The translations under genes and the position numbers were made by a program. A stretch of DNA of 64,000 bases from Pseudomonas chlororaphis (GTDB taxonomy: Bacteria > Pseudomonadota > Gammaproteobacteria > Pseudomonadales > Pseudomonadaceae): NCBI RefSeq assembly GCF_000783395.1, contig NZ_JSFK01000032.1:51222-115221 (forward strand), written 5' to 3'. Every line of letters starts with the position of its first letter. Positions within the stretch are counted from its first letter, which is position 1. The notes beneath the pieces are model-generated. The model searched no databases, was not told where the DNA came from, and saw only the letters and a list, made by a program, of their open reading frames with translations. Below are positions 1 to 9,241 of this stretch, in pieces.

Positions 1-322
1 ATGTCCAGTAAATGGAGCTTGTGTCATAGGGGGGATAAATGGGGACAGACCCTGAAGGATCCCCTCAAACCTACTCCAGGCTCTGCGCCTGATGATGCAC
101 CACATCACGCAGAGTTTTCTCCAATTTTTCCCAGTCTCCATTGCCTCCGAACTCTATGCATCTACGCCAATACTCTAAACCCAGTCGCCACAATGAGAGC
201 ACAGGTCTTTCTCTGAGGTCGCTGCTTTGATAGCGCCGTCCCAGATGACTTTCACTCGCCTTAAGGGAGGCCGGGATCTGGTCGATTCCGGGAGTCGCAG
301 TGTCTTGCCGATAGCCAAAAAA
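1..322. other. Gene-poor left edge
   Basis: No convincing gene is seen here. A minus-strand open frame runs through the terminator hairpin at 323-352 towards the left, but its only start lies inside the hairpin, so it is at best a decayed remnant. Positions 34-49 carry the phrase aaatggggacagacc, which recurs in Pseudomonas around transposase-like remnants; that association is from memory and weak. Confidence 0.3.
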
Positions 323-352
323 TAAAACGCCCCGAACACTGTCGGGGCGTTT
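321..352 (-). terminator. Rho-independent terminator of the LLM oxidoreductase gene
   Basis: Perfect GC-rich inverted repeat (acgcccc...ggggcgt) about 30 bp downstream of the LLM gene stop. Read on the minus strand it is followed by a T-rich tract (ttttattttt). Confidence 0.85.
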
Positions 353-380
353 CATAGGTCAAGCTCAATCAGCAGAAAAC

Positions 381-1424
381 TTACCGAAACGCCGGCACCA
401 CATGCTTGATAAACAGCTCCAACGATTTCTTCTTCTCCTCATGCGGCAAGCTGTTGTCACACCAGAAACTGAACTCATCCACCCCCAATTCCTGGTAGTA
501 CTTGATCCGTGGAATGATCTCTTCCGGCGTACCAATCATCGCCGTCTTGTGCAAACTCTCCAGTTCAAACTCCGGGCGCCCGGCAAACTTCTCTTCCGGG
601 CTCGGCGCAAGAAAACCATTGACCGGGGTCTGCTTGTTGCCAAACCACGCATCAAAGGTTCGGTAAAAACGTGAGATCGCTTTCGCGCCGACTTTCCAAC
701 CGTCCGGGTCATCAGCGGTGTGCACGTGAGTGTGGCGCAGCACCATCAATTGCGGACGCGGCACATCCGGGTTGTTATCCAGCGCGGTCTGGAACTTGTT
801 CTTCAGGTCGAGGACTTCTTCGTCGCCCTTCATCAGCGGCGTAACCATCACATTGCAGCCGTTAGCCACGGCGAAGTTGTGCGAGTCAGGGTCGCGGGCG
901 GCGATCCACATTGGCGGGTTCGGCTGTTGGATCGGCTTCGGCACGCTGGTGGAGGTGGGGAATTTCCAGATGTCGCCGTCGTGGGCGTAGTCGCCTTGCC
1001 ACAGGGCGCGGACCACCGGGACCATTTCGCGCAGGGCCTGGCCGCCGCTGGAAGCGGGCATGCCGCCGGCCATGCGATCGAATTCGACCTGGTAGGCGCC
1101 GCGCGCCAGGCCGACTTCCATGCGACCGTTGCTGATGACGTCGAGCAACGCGCATTCACCGGCAACGCGCAGCGGGTGCCAGAACGGCGCGATGATGGTG
1201 CCGGCGCCGAGGTGGATGGTGGTGGTTTTGGCGGCGAGGTAGGCGAGCAAAGGCATCGGGCTTGGCGAGATGGTGTATTCCATGGCGTGGTGTTCGCCGA
1301 TCCACACGGTGCTGAAACCGCCGGCCTCGGCCATCAGGGTCAGTTCGGTGAGGTCTTCGAACAGTTGGCGGTGGCTGACGCTTTCGTCCCAGCGTTCCAT
1401 GTGGATGAACAGGGAAAATTTCAT
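381..1424 (-). CDS. LLM-class flavin-dependent monooxygenase
   Basis: 347-residue member of the bacterial luciferase-like (LLM) family, FMNH2-dependent TIM-barrel oxygenases fed by a separate flavin reductase. The N-terminal strand, the IGEHH segment near residue 42 and the ISNGRMEVGLARG block near residue 97 are typical. The start is set by GAGG nine bases upstream. A flavin reductase gene lies just upstream on the same strand (1584-2069), with a lone repeat arm between them, and a terminator follows. Reductase and monooxygenase therefore probably form a two-component system. The substrate cannot be read from sequence. The nearby nucleobase-type permease and the shared operator with the 33-40 kb block suggest opening of a nitrogen heterocycle (compare RutA or pyridine monooxygenase), which is inference. 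Confidence 0.9.
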   Translation of the reverse strand: MKFSLFIHMERWDESVSHRQLFEDLTELTLMAEAGGFSTVWIGEHHAMEYTISPSPMPLLAYLAAKTTTIHLGAGTIIAPFWHPLRVAGECALLDVISNGRMEVGLARGAYQVEFDRMAGGMPASSGGQALREMVPVVRALWQGDYAHDGDIWKFPTSTSVPKPIQQPNPPMWIAARDPDSHNFAVANGCNVMVTPLMKGDEEVLDLKNKFQTALDNNPDVPRPQLMVLRHTHVHTADDPDGWKVGAKAISRFYRTFDAWFGNKQTPVNGFLAPSPEEKFAGRPEFELESLHKTAMIGTPEEIIPRIKYYQELGVDEFSFWCDNSLPHEEKKKSLELFIKHVVPAFR

Positions 1425-1530
1425 GACGCTTCCTCGGATCTTTTGTTGTTGAGGCTACAAAAATCGGCGGGAGTGAGCGGTTCGCGATCGCACTGTGTCA
1501 GTCGCTTGCTGCGTCGCTTGTAACACTGCT

Positions 1531-1554
1531 TTCGCGAGCGGGCTCGCTCCCACA
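1531..1554. repeat. Single arm of REP family 1 (GCGAGC type)
   Basis: Matches one arm of the paired repeats at 5169, 18996, 25210, 28729, 40358 and 51319 (ttcgcgagc-ggctcgctccc). The partner arm is missing. It sits between the flavin reductase and LLM genes. Confidence 0.75.
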
Positions 1555-1583
1555 TTTGATTTGCATAGGGCTGGAGGTTTTGA

Positions 1584-2069
1584 TCAGGCCAGGACGGGCA
1601 GGGCGCCCATCTTGCCGTGGCAGTACACCAGCGGGCCGGCGATTTGCTCGGGGACGATCAGGTTCTTCACCGCGCCGACCATGATGGCGTGGTCGCCGCC
1701 TTCATATTCGCGCCACAGCTCACACTCGATGATAGCTGTCGCGTTGGCGAGGATCGGGTTACCCAGTTCACTCAAGGTCCATTCGATGCCTTGCGCCTTG
1801 TCTTTGCCTTTGCGGGCGAAGGCGTAGGCTTCGCTTTGCTGGCCGCCGGACAGAACGTGAATGGCAAAGCGTTTGTTTTTGATCAGTACCGGGTAGGAAT
1901 CGGAGCTGTAGTTGGGGCAGAACAGCACCAGCGCCGGGTCCATCGACAGCGAGCTGAACGCGCTGGCAGTCAGACCGACGATCTGACCGTCATCGTCCAG
2001 GGTGGTGATAACGGTTACGCCGGACGGGAACGAGCCCATGACTTGTTTGTAGATGGCGGCATCGATCAT
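1584..2069 (-). CDS. Flavin reductase (FMN/FAD:NAD(P)H), copy 1
   Basis: 161 residues of the flavin reductase-like (RutF/HpaC-type) family. The core FPSGVTV...TASAFSSLSMDPALVLFC and the C-terminal GGDHAIMVGAV segment, which binds flavin in this family, are intact. The start at 2069 is chosen because GAGGA precedes it and because copy 2 (36771-37256) begins at the same point (MIE/MID-IYK); longer upstream reading would cross the operator. It probably supplies reduced FMN to the LLM monooxygenase downstream. The two copies are roughly three-quarters identical by eye, so they are recent paralogues serving one regulon. A 16-bp operator lies 52 bp upstream of the start. Confidence 0.92.
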   Translation of the reverse strand: MIDAAIYKQVMGSFPSGVTVITTLDDDGQIVGLTASAFSSLSMDPALVLFCPNYSSDSYPVLIKNKRFAIHVLSGGQQSEAYAFARKGKDKAQGIEWTLSELGNPILANATAIIECELWREYEGGDHAIMVGAVKNLIVPEQIAGPLVYCHGKMGALPVLA

Positions 2070-2120
2070 TGGTCGGTCCTCGGGTGATGTGTTGCTGTTT
2101 TTATGTGTTTGTTGGTCTGA

Positions 2121-2136
2121 TGGTATACCAGTATTC
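2121..2136 (+). promoter_or_regulatory. Operator A of the proposed GntR regulon
   Basis: Contains the perfect palindrome TGGTATACCA followed by GTATTC. Shares TCTGATGGTATACCA with site E at 40244. Lies 52 bp upstream of flavin reductase 1. Confidence 0.7.
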
Positions 2137-2293
2137 AATCTTTGCAAGGGCTTTTCAGCTGAACCGATAAACGTGCCGCGTTCGTCGGAAACTCAGCATT
2201 TACGGGGCTTTCGACTGGTCTGCAAGCCGCGGTTTCAGTAAGGATGGCGTATCAGTTGGCGTCGCAAACTACGGATCAGTCTTGTGAATTGTT

Positions 2294-2309
2294 TGGAATA
2301 CCATAATAT
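2294..2309 (+). promoter_or_regulatory. Operator B of the proposed GntR regulon
   Basis: TGGAATACCATAATAT, part of a 20-base stretch (2290-2309) identical to the minus strand of site C at 32.9 kb. Lies about 80 bp upstream of the permease start, in the divergent promoter region 2070-2387. Confidence 0.72.
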
Positions 2310-2387
2310 GGTCTGCATCTGAGGGGCGACCAGAGAGTCCCCCCGGTTTGGCTTCATACAACGATAAGAACAGACAAACTCGAGTTC

Positions 2388-3800
2388 ATGCATATGTCCC
2401 AGATGTCCCGGCAAGATCCGTTGATCGAGAACCATACGGTCGACTACGTCCCACTCGCGGAACGCCACGGGAAGGCCCGCGACCTTTTCACCCTTTGGTT
2501 CAGCACCAACATTGCGCCCCTGCCCATCGTCACCGGCGCCATGGTGGTTCAGGTGTTCCATCTCGATTTGCTCTGGGGGCTGCTCGCGATTGCGCTGGGG
2601 CACCTGATCGGCGGCGTGGTGATTGCGCTGGCGTCGGCGCAAGGTCCGCGCATGGGCATTCCGCAGATGGTCCAGAGTCGCGGCCAGTTCGGTCGTTACG
2701 GCGCGCTGCTGATCGTGTTCTTCGCCGCGCTGATCTACATCGGTTTCTTTATTTCCAACATCGTCCTGGCGGGTAAATCCATCGTCGGCATTACGCCGTC
2801 GGTGCCGGCGCCTCTGAGCATTCTGATCGGTGCACTGGCAGCTACGGCGATCGGTGTGATCGGCTACAACTTCATCCATACGCTGAACCGCATCGGCACC
2901 TGGGTGATGGGCAGTGCGTTGCTCGCCGGGTTCATCTATATCTTTGCCCATGACTTGCCGGCGGACTTTCTCACTCGCGGCAGTTTCAACCTGTCCGGTT
3001 GGCTGGCAACGGTGTCGCTGGGGATCATCTGGCAGATCAGTTTCTCGCCTTACGTGTCCGATTACTCGCGTTACCTGCCGGCGGATATCGGCATTGCCAA
3101 GCCATTCTGGGCGACTTATCTGGGCGCGACGCTGGGCACGATTCTGTCGTTCAGCTTTGGAGCCGTGGCGGTGCTGGCGACCCCGGAAGGCACTGAAGCG
3201 ATGGTCGCGGTCAAGCAGTCTACCGGTTGGCTTGGGCCGATTCTGATGGTGCTGTTTCTGCTCAATATCATCAGTCACAACGCGCTGAATCTGTATGGCG
3301 CGGTGCTGTCGATCATCACCTCGATTCAGACGTTTGCCAGCCAATGGACACCGAGCATCAAGGTGCGCGTAGTGTTGTCGAGCGTGGTGCTCGCGGGTTG
3401 CTGCGTGGTTGCGCTGGGTGCATCGGCGGATTTCATTTCCGAGTTCATCGGTTTGATTCTGGCGTTGCTGCTGGTGCTGGTGCCGTGGGCGTCGATCAAC
3501 CTGATCGACTTTTACCTGATCAAGCGCGGCTGCTACGACATTGCTTCGATCTTCCGCGCCGATGGCGGGGTTTACGGGCGCTTTAATCTGCACGCGATCA
3601 TTGCTTACTTCATCGGCATCCTCGTGCAACTGCCGTTTGCCAATACTTCGCTGTACGTTGGGCCTTACGCCAATCTGGTCGAGGGCGCGGACTTGTCCTG
3701 GCTGGTCGGCCTGGTGGTCACCGTGCCGTTGTATTACTGCCTGGCCACACGCGGCCAGACTCAGCAGAGCAGGGCGGCGAGGTTGGGTTACACCGATTGA
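2388..3800 (+). CDS. NCS1-family purine/cytosine-type permease
   Basis: 470-residue inner-membrane protein with about twelve hydrophobic segments and a polar, conserved N-terminus (HTVDYVPLAERHGKARDLFTLWF). The WFSTNIAP and SFSPYVSDYSRY segments are typical of the nucleobase:cation symporter-1 family (CodB/cytosine permease branch). It is divergent from the flavin reductase/LLM pair, with an operator of the proposed regulon 80 bp upstream, so it probably imports the substrate or an analogue for that pathway. Starts at 2388, 2394 and 2403 are all possible, and none has a strong ribosome-binding site. Substrate identity (cytosine, hydantoin, other heterocycle) cannot be decided from sequence. 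Confidence 0.9.
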   Translation: MHMSQMSRQDPLIENHTVDYVPLAERHGKARDLFTLWFSTNIAPLPIVTGAMVVQVFHLDLLWGLLAIALGHLIGGVVIALASAQGPRMGIPQMVQSRGQFGRYGALLIVFFAALIYIGFFISNIVLAGKSIVGITPSVPAPLSILIGALAATAIGVIGYNFIHTLNRIGTWVMGSALLAGFIYIFAHDLPADFLTRGSFNLSGWLATVSLGIIWQISFSPYVSDYSRYLPADIGIAKPFWATYLGATLGTILSFSFGAVAVLATPEGTEAMVAVKQSTGWLGPILMVLFLLNIISHNALNLYGAVLSIITSIQTFASQWTPSIKVRVVLSSVVLAGCCVVALGASADFISEFIGLILALLLVLVPWASINLIDFYLIKRGCYDIASIFRADGGVYGRFNLHAIIAYFIGILVQLPFANTSLYVGPYANLVEGADLSWLVGLVVTVPLYYCLATRGQTQQSRAARLGYTD

Positions 3801-3818
3801 CCTGATCCGCTTCAGCAC

Positions 3819-3850
3819 AATGCCCGGCCATTCGCCGGGCATTGTTGTTT
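3819..3850 (+). terminator. Terminator after the permease gene
   Basis: Inverted repeat aatgcccggc-catt-cgccgggcatt followed by gttgttt, 19 bp after the permease stop. Confidence 0.75.
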
Positions 3851-4049
3851 CCGCATCCCGGCGGTCAATCAAATTGGCCAGATCGATCCCCTTTTGGCCC
3901 ATCCCCCACTGTGCTCCAGCTACGCTGTCAGCAAGAATCAAAACCATAACCAGACGCTGAACCTTTTTTACCCTTGGCTACCTTTACAGCCGCTGCCGTG
4001 TACAGAACATAAAAACCATCGAACTCACGCTGCCTTTTGGGGAACAACC

Positions 4050-5150
4050 ATGGTCACGATGAAACGCATTCTGGGTGCCACCGTATGTGGGCTGACGCTG
4101 TTGGCCGGCGCCGTCCAGGCTGAGCAACGCGAACTGCGCGTGTACAACTGGGCGGACTACATCCTGCCGTCCGTGCCCAAGGATTTCGCTGCAAAAAGCG
4201 GCATCAAAGTGATCTGGGACACCTTCGACACCAACGAATCCCTCGAAGCCAAACTGCTGACCGGCAACTCTGGTTACGACCTGGTGGTGCCGTCGAACCA
4301 GTTCCTCGAAACGCAGATCAAGGCTGGCGTCTTTCAGAAACTGGATAAATCGAAACTGCCGAACTGGAGCCATCAGGATCCAGAGCTGTTGAAACTGCTG
4401 GGCAAGAACGATCCGGGCAACCAGTACGGCGTGCCCTACATGGTCGGCACTGTGCTGATCGGCTTCAACCCGGCCAAAGTCAAAGCGGCACTGGGCGACA
4501 ACGCGCCGGTGGACAGCTGGGATCTGGTGTTCAAACCGGAGAACATGGAAAAGCTCAAATCCTGCGGTGTAGCGATGCTTGATTCGCCGACAGAAATCCT
4601 GCCGTTGGCCCTGCATTACCTCGGTCTCGACCCGAACAGCCAGAACCCCGCCGACTATGAAAAAGCCAAGGAGCTGATGCTAAAGGTTCGTCCGTACGTG
4701 ACCTACTTCAACTCGGCCAAATACATGACCGACATCGCCAACGGTGACATCTGCGTGGCCATCGGTTACTCCGGCAGTTTCTATCAGTTCGGCAACCGCG
4801 CCAAAGAGGCGAAAAACGGCGTAGTGGTCGACTGGCGCTTGCCGAAGGAGGGCGCGCCGATCTGGTTCGACACCTTCGCCATTCCGAAGAGCGCGAAGAA
4901 CGTCGCCGAGGCGCATGAATTCCTCAACAACCTGCTCGATCCGAAAGTGATCGCGCCGATCAGCGACTTCCTCGGCTACCCGAATGCGAACAAGGATTCG
5001 ATACCGCTGATCAACAAGGAAATCACTGACAACCCGAACCTGACGCCAACGCCTGAAGCGCTGAAAAACCTCTACGTCGTGCAGCCGTTGCCGCAGAAGC
5101 TTGAGCGCGTGCGCACACGGGTGTGGACCAACATCAAGTCCGATAAGTAA
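4050..5150 (+). CDS. Periplasmic polyamine-type substrate-binding protein (PotF/SpuD-like)
   Basis: 366 residues. A signal peptide of about 25 residues (cleavage near AVQA-EQ) precedes a PotD/PotF-type fold: the opening LRVYNWADYI, TFDTNESLEAKL, GYDLVVPSN and VPYMVGTVLIG segments are hallmarks of spermidine/putrescine-binding proteins. GGGGAA seven bases upstream supports the start. No permease or ATPase gene is adjacent, so it is an orphan that must share a transporter encoded elsewhere. The PotABCD-like importer at 28.8-32.8 kb has its own, different binding protein. The gene is separated from the permease by a terminator and a 200-bp gap and carries no copy of the 16-bp operator, so its link to the flavoenzyme pathway is only positional. 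Confidence 0.9.
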   Translation: MVTMKRILGATVCGLTLLAGAVQAEQRELRVYNWADYILPSVPKDFAAKSGIKVIWDTFDTNESLEAKLLTGNSGYDLVVPSNQFLETQIKAGVFQKLDKSKLPNWSHQDPELLKLLGKNDPGNQYGVPYMVGTVLIGFNPAKVKAALGDNAPVDSWDLVFKPENMEKLKSCGVAMLDSPTEILPLALHYLGLDPNSQNPADYEKAKELMLKVRPYVTYFNSAKYMTDIANGDICVAIGYSGSFYQFGNRAKEAKNGVVVDWRLPKEGAPIWFDTFAIPKSAKNVAEAHEFLNNLLDPKVIAPISDFLGYPNANKDSIPLINKEITDNPNLTPTPEALKNLYVVQPLPQKLERVRTRVWTNIKSDK

Positions 5151-5168
5151 CCACCACCGCAATCCAAA

Positions 5169-5258
5169 TGTGGGAGCGAGCCTGCTCGCGAAAGGGGAGT
5201 GTCATTCAACTTCGATGTTGACTGGTCCGACGCCTTCGCGAGCAGGCTCGCTCCCACA
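5169..5258. repeat. REP family 1 inverted pair
   Basis: Two arms, tgtgggagcgagcctgctcg and its reverse complement, about 45 bp apart, between convergent genes. Confidence 0.9.
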
Positions 5259-5273
5259 GGGTTTTGTGCGGTG

Positions 5274-6248
5274 TCATTCTGTGCTGCGTTCGGTTTCTCT
5301 GGTCATCACCAGACTCAGCAGGACTGAGCCAAGAATCACCCCACCCACCACCGCCAACGACCACTCCACCGGCATGTGCAACCACGGCATCAACACCATC
5401 TTGCCGCCGATAAACACCAGCACAATCGCCAGCCCGTACTTGAGCAGATGAAAGCGGTCCGCCATGTCCGCCAGCAGGAAATACAACGCGCGCAGGCCCA
5501 TGATCGCGAAGATATTCGAGGTGAAGACGATGAACGGATCAGTCGTCACGGCGAAGATCGCCGGGATGCTGTCGACCGCAAACATCAAGTCACTGGCCTC
5601 GATCAGCACCAGCACCAGAAACATCGGCGTGGCCCAGCGCACGCCGTTCTGCAGGACGAAAAAGCGTTCGCCGTGAAAGCTGCTGGTGATGCGCATATGC
5701 CCGCGCACCCAGCGCAGCAGCGGATTCTTGTCCAGATCCGGCTGGTGGTCGGCAAACACCAGCATCTTGATCCCGGTAAAGATCAGGAACACCCCGAACG
5801 CATACAGCAGCCATTCGAACTGCGACACCAGCCACACCCCGGCAAAAATCATCACCGCGCGCATTACGATCGCCCCGAGCACGCCGTACAACAGCACTCG
5901 GCGCTGCAACTCGGGTGGCACGGCGAAGTAGCTGAAGATCATCACAAAGACGAACATGTTGTCGATCGACAGCGATTGCTCGATCAGATAACCGGTGAGG
6001 AATTCGAGGGTTTTTTCCCGGGCAATCTCGGCGCCGAACGCGCCGTGCAAATACCACCAGAGCAGTGCCGCGAAACTCAGCGCCAACAAGCACCAGGCAA
6101 TGACCCAGGACAAAGCTTCGCGCACTGACACCCGATGCGCCTTGCGCCCACCGAAGACAAACAGGTCCAATGCCAGCATGGCAAGTACGAAGACGATGAA
6201 GGCGCCCCACATCCATGGTTCGCCGATATTGATGTTTGTGGCTGGCAT
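5274..6248 (-). CDS. TerC/Alx-family integral membrane protein
   Basis: 324 residues with seven or more hydrophobic segments. The two acidic family motifs are present: EQSLSIDNMFVFVMIF near residue 88 and EASDLMFAVDSIPAIFAVTTDPFIVFTSNIFAI near residue 215. TerC/Alx proteins are linked to tellurite resistance and Mn2+ or metal export; which applies here is unknown. The start at 6248 has GGGAG eight bases upstream, and the longer in-frame start has none. No yybP-ykoY (manganese) riboswitch was recognised in the 150 bp upstream. It is divergent from the DyP peroxidase gene, and a repeat pair follows its stop. Confidence 0.92.
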   Translation of the reverse strand: MPATNINIGEPWMWGAFIVFVLAMLALDLFVFGGRKAHRVSVREALSWVIAWCLLALSFAALLWWYLHGAFGAEIAREKTLEFLTGYLIEQSLSIDNMFVFVMIFSYFAVPPELQRRVLLYGVLGAIVMRAVMIFAGVWLVSQFEWLLYAFGVFLIFTGIKMLVFADHQPDLDKNPLLRWVRGHMRITSSFHGERFFVLQNGVRWATPMFLVLVLIEASDLMFAVDSIPAIFAVTTDPFIVFTSNIFAIMGLRALYFLLADMADRFHLLKYGLAIVLVFIGGKMVLMPWLHMPVEWSLAVVGGVILGSVLLSLVMTRETERSTE

Positions 6249-6400
6249 GTCACGCTCCCTGTCTATTCTTGGATTGGGGTCAGACGAGGCCATGCTAGCG
6301 ACGCTTTTGCGGCAAAGAAAAATCGTTTATTTCTGCGCAACAGTTCGATAAAAACGAACTATCCGCCCTCGTTAACAGCTCGGGCACTTTTTACGGAGCA

Positions 6401-7357
6401 ATGTTTTCAGCGATGAATACCGACATTCTCGAACCTCAAGCGGTGTGCAGTCCGATCACCAGCAGCGCGATTTTCATCGTCGCGACGCTGAATGCCGGGG
6501 CTGATGCCGCGCAAACCGTCAAAGACTGGTGCGGTGACGTCGCCGGGCTGGTGCGTTCGGTTGGCAAGCGCGTACCGACCGGCAATCTGACCTGTATCTG
6601 CGGTTTTTCCTCGAACGCTTGGGATCGCCTGTTCGGCCATCCGCGCCCGGCGTCGCTGCACGGTTTTCGCGAGTTTGGCGGGGAAGGGCGGCACGCGCCG
6701 GCAACCCCGGGCGATCTACTGCTACACATTCGCGCCGATCAAATGGACCTGTGTTTTGAACTGGCCACGCAGATCATGGCGGTTCTCGGCGATGCCGTAA
6801 CGGTGGTCGACGAGGTTCAGGGTTTCCGCTATTTCGACATGCGCAGCATCATCGGTTTTGTCGACGGCACGGAAAACCCGGTCGGGCGCAAAGCGGTTAA
6901 CTTCACCATCGTCGGTGACGAAGATCCGGGCTTCAGCGGCGGCAGTTACGTGCTGGTGCAAAAGTACCTGCACAATATGACTGCGTGGAACGGCTTGAGC
7001 GTTGAAGCGCAGGAACGGGTGATTGGTCGCACGAAACTGTCCGACATAGAACTGGATGACGCGGTCAAACCGAGCAACTCGCACAGCGCGCTGACCACCA
7101 TCACCAACGCAGCCGGCGAGGAAGTAAAAATTCTCCGCGACAACATGCCGTTCGGCCGGCCCGGGGCAGGGGAGTTCGGCACGTTCTTTATCGGTTACGC
7201 GCGCTCGCCGGAACCGATGGAGCAGATGCTGGAGAACATGTTTGTCGGCAAACCACCGGGCAACTACGACAAGTTGCTGGACTTCAGCACAGCGGTCACC
7301 GGCAGCCTCTATTTCGTGCCGTCAGCGGATTTGCTGGAAGAACTGGCGGATCGCTGA
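6401..7357 (+). CDS. DyP-type haem peroxidase (YfeX-like)
   Basis: 318-residue dye-decolourising peroxidase of the bacterial class containing YfeX. The diagnostic distal GXXDG motif appears as GFVDGTENP near residue 150, the probable proximal haem histidine is in KPSNSH near residue 225, and the conserved arginine region (FFIGYARSP) follows. There is no signal peptide or Tat motif, so the enzyme is cytoplasmic. A GGAG seven bases before the ATG at 6401 favours that start over the ATG at 6413. It stands alone and meets the AraC gene convergently, with stops adjoining. No encapsulin gene is nearby. Confidence 0.93.
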   Translation: MFSAMNTDILEPQAVCSPITSSAIFIVATLNAGADAAQTVKDWCGDVAGLVRSVGKRVPTGNLTCICGFSSNAWDRLFGHPRPASLHGFREFGGEGRHAPATPGDLLLHIRADQMDLCFELATQIMAVLGDAVTVVDEVQGFRYFDMRSIIGFVDGTENPVGRKAVNFTIVGDEDPGFSGGSYVLVQKYLHNMTAWNGLSVEAQERVIGRTKLSDIELDDAVKPSNSHSALTTITNAAGEEVKILRDNMPFGRPGAGEFGTFFIGYARSPEPMEQMLENMFVGKPPGNYDKLLDFSTAVTGSLYFVPSADLLEELADR

Positions 7358-8146
7358 TCAGCGAAAAAACTCCCCCGGCGTCTCCCCGAACTGCTGACGA
7401 AACGCCGCGATAAACGCCGATGTCGAGTCGTAGCCGCAGGCCAGCGCGACGTCGGTGACGCGTTCACCTTTTTCCAGTGGCGTCAGTGCGCCAAGCAGGC
7501 GCAGGCGCTGACGCCAGGCGCGGAAGGTCAGGCCGGTGTCGCGCAGAAACAGGCGCGTAAGGGTCTTTTCGGTGACGCCGAACTTCTCGCTCCAGTGGCT
7601 CAGCGTGGTTTGCTGTTCCGGATGGTGTTCCAGGCTCTGGTAGATCTGCTTCAAACGGGCGTCTTGCGGCAACGGCAACATCAGGTCGATCTGCGGCGCT
7701 TCGGCCAGTTGATCGAGGATGACCTGAGCGAGACGTCCGTGCGGGCCACTCTGGTCGTATTCCACCGGGACCTGACTGAACGCGCGGATCAGCTCCCTGA
7801 GCAGATCGCTGACGCCGAGCACATGACAGCGCTCGAGCGCCCATCCGGCGACGCTGCAATCGATGTACAGGCTGCGCATTTCGGTGTGCGGCGAGCTGAA
7901 CACCCGATGCGGCACGCCCGCCGGGATCCACACGGCGCGTTCGGGCGGGGCGACGAAGCGGCCGACGCTGGTCTGGATTTCCAGCACACCTTGAATCGCG
8001 TAGGACAACTGCACCCACGGGTGACTATGCCGCCGGGTCAGGGCGCGATTGGGCAGCGATTCGGTGCGGCCGTAGAGTGGACGCGGCAGGCTGGGCAGCC
8101 CGGGAATGCTGCGGCGCACGCTTTTGTCATGTCCTTTAGGCGGCAT
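7358..8146 (-). CDS. AraC-family transcriptional regulator
   Basis: 262 residues: an N-terminal cupin-like sensor region (RRHSHPWVQLSYAIQGVLEIQT...ERAVWIPAGVPHRV, residues 38-82) and a C-terminal double helix-turn-helix (VTEKTLTRLFLRDTGLTFRAWRQRLRLL then VTDVALACGYDSTSAFIAAFRQQFGETPGEF). It is divergent from the BASS-family transporter gene with 84 bp between starts, the standard arrangement for a regulator controlling its neighbour. The start at 8146 has AAGGG upstream; a longer reading to 8212 would run into the divergent promoter. The effector is unknown. Confidence 0.92.
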   Translation of the reverse strand: MPPKGHDKSVRRSIPGLPSLPRPLYGRTESLPNRALTRRHSHPWVQLSYAIQGVLEIQTSVGRFVAPPERAVWIPAGVPHRVFSSPHTEMRSLYIDCSVAGWALERCHVLGVSDLLRELIRAFSQVPVEYDQSGPHGRLAQVILDQLAEAPQIDLMLPLPQDARLKQIYQSLEHHPEQQTTLSHWSEKFGVTEKTLTRLFLRDTGLTFRAWRQRLRLLGALTPLEKGERVTDVALACGYDSTSAFIAAFRQQFGETPGEFFR

Positions 8147-8230
8147 CTTGTGGCCCTTCGGCGTTAGTCGGTAATTGGCAGTCACGTTAGAGTCGTCGGC
8201 ACGCACTGGCAACCCCCGGATGAACCGACC

Positions 8231-9229
8231 ATGACTCGCCCTCGCTTTTTGCCCGACAACTTCACCCTGACGCTGATTGGCGTCGTGCTGCTGGCCAGTT
8301 TTCTACCGGCCAGCGGCCAGGTCGCCGTCGGCTTCGGCTGGCTGACCAACCTCGCCATCGCGCTGCTGTTTTTCCTGCACGGCGCCAAACTGTCCCGCGA
8401 ATCGATCATTGCCGGTGCCGGTCACTGGCGCCTGCATTTGCTGGTGTTCGGTTTGACGTTTGTCCTGTTCCCGTTATTGGGGCTGGCGCTGAAACCGCTG
8501 CTGTCTCCGTTGATCGGCGACAAGCTGTATATGGGCATGCTCTACCTGTGCGCCTTGCCGGCCACGGTGCAGTCGGCGATCGCCTTCACCTCGCTGGCAC
8601 GGGGAAATATTCCGGCGGCGATCTGCAGCGCGGCGGCGTCGAGCCTGTTCGGGATTTTCCTCACGCCGTTGCTGGTGACACTGCTGCTCGACGTCCACGG
8701 TGACGGCGGTTCGACGCTGGATGCGATTCTGAAAATCAGCGTGCAGTTGTTGCTTCCGTTCATTGCCGGGCAGATCGCCCGGCGCTGGATCGGTGCGTGG
8801 GTCGGGCGCAACAAGAACTGGCTGAAGTTTGTCGATCAGGGTTCGATTTTGCTGGTGGTCTACGGCGCATTCAGTGAGGCGGTCAACGAAGGCATCTGGC
8901 ATCAGATTCCGCTGGTCGAGTTGCTGGGGCTGGTGGTGGTCTGCTGCATTCTGTTGGCGCTGGTGCTGTTGGCGTCGACGCTGTTGGGCAAGGCATTCGG
9001 CTTTAGTCAGGAAGACCGCATCACCATCCTGTTCTGCGGCTCGAAAAAGAGCCTGGCCACCGGTGTGCCGATGGCCCAGGTGTTGTTTGCCGGCAGCACC
9101 ATCGGCGTGTTGATTCTGCCGCTGATGCTGTTTCATCAGATTCAGTTGATGGTCTGTGCGGTGCTCGCTCAGCGCTATGCGAAACGGCCGGAATCGGTGC
9201 CAGAGTTGATGGCGCAAGTCGACCCATAA
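8231..9229 (+). CDS. Bile acid:sodium symporter (BASS) family transporter, YfeH-like
   Basis: 332-residue membrane protein with about ten hydrophobic helices. The family signatures are visible: LFFLHGAKLSRESI near residue 48, LPATVQSAIAFTSLARGN near residue 112 and FCGSKKSLATGVPMA near residue 270, the crossover and sodium-site regions in SBF-like proteins. The substrate of this bacterial branch is not known and is probably an organic anion rather than a bile acid. It is controlled presumably by the divergent AraC regulator. A family 2 repeat begins 13 bp after the stop. Confidence 0.9.
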   Translation: MTRPRFLPDNFTLTLIGVVLLASFLPASGQVAVGFGWLTNLAIALLFFLHGAKLSRESIIAGAGHWRLHLLVFGLTFVLFPLLGLALKPLLSPLIGDKLYMGMLYLCALPATVQSAIAFTSLARGNIPAAICSAAASSLFGIFLTPLLVTLLLDVHGDGGSTLDAILKISVQLLLPFIAGQIARRWIGAWVGRNKNWLKFVDQGSILLVVYGAFSEAVNEGIWHQIPLVELLGLVVVCCILLALVLLASTLLGKAFGFSQEDRITILFCGSKKSLATGVPMAQVLFAGSTIGVLILPLMLFHQIQLMVCAVLAQRYAKRPESVPELMAQVDP

Positions 9230-9241
9230 CACACCGCCTCG

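Noticed and set aside
2235..3947. 570-codon minus-strand frame
   Set aside because: Antisense to the NCS1 permease; composition (Arg/Gln/His/Asp) is not protein-like.
5169..5258. REP pairs as transcription terminators
   Set aside because: They form large cruciform-capable repeats but have no T-tract, and they occur inside operons (for example 36663 and 48587), so general terminator function is not supported.
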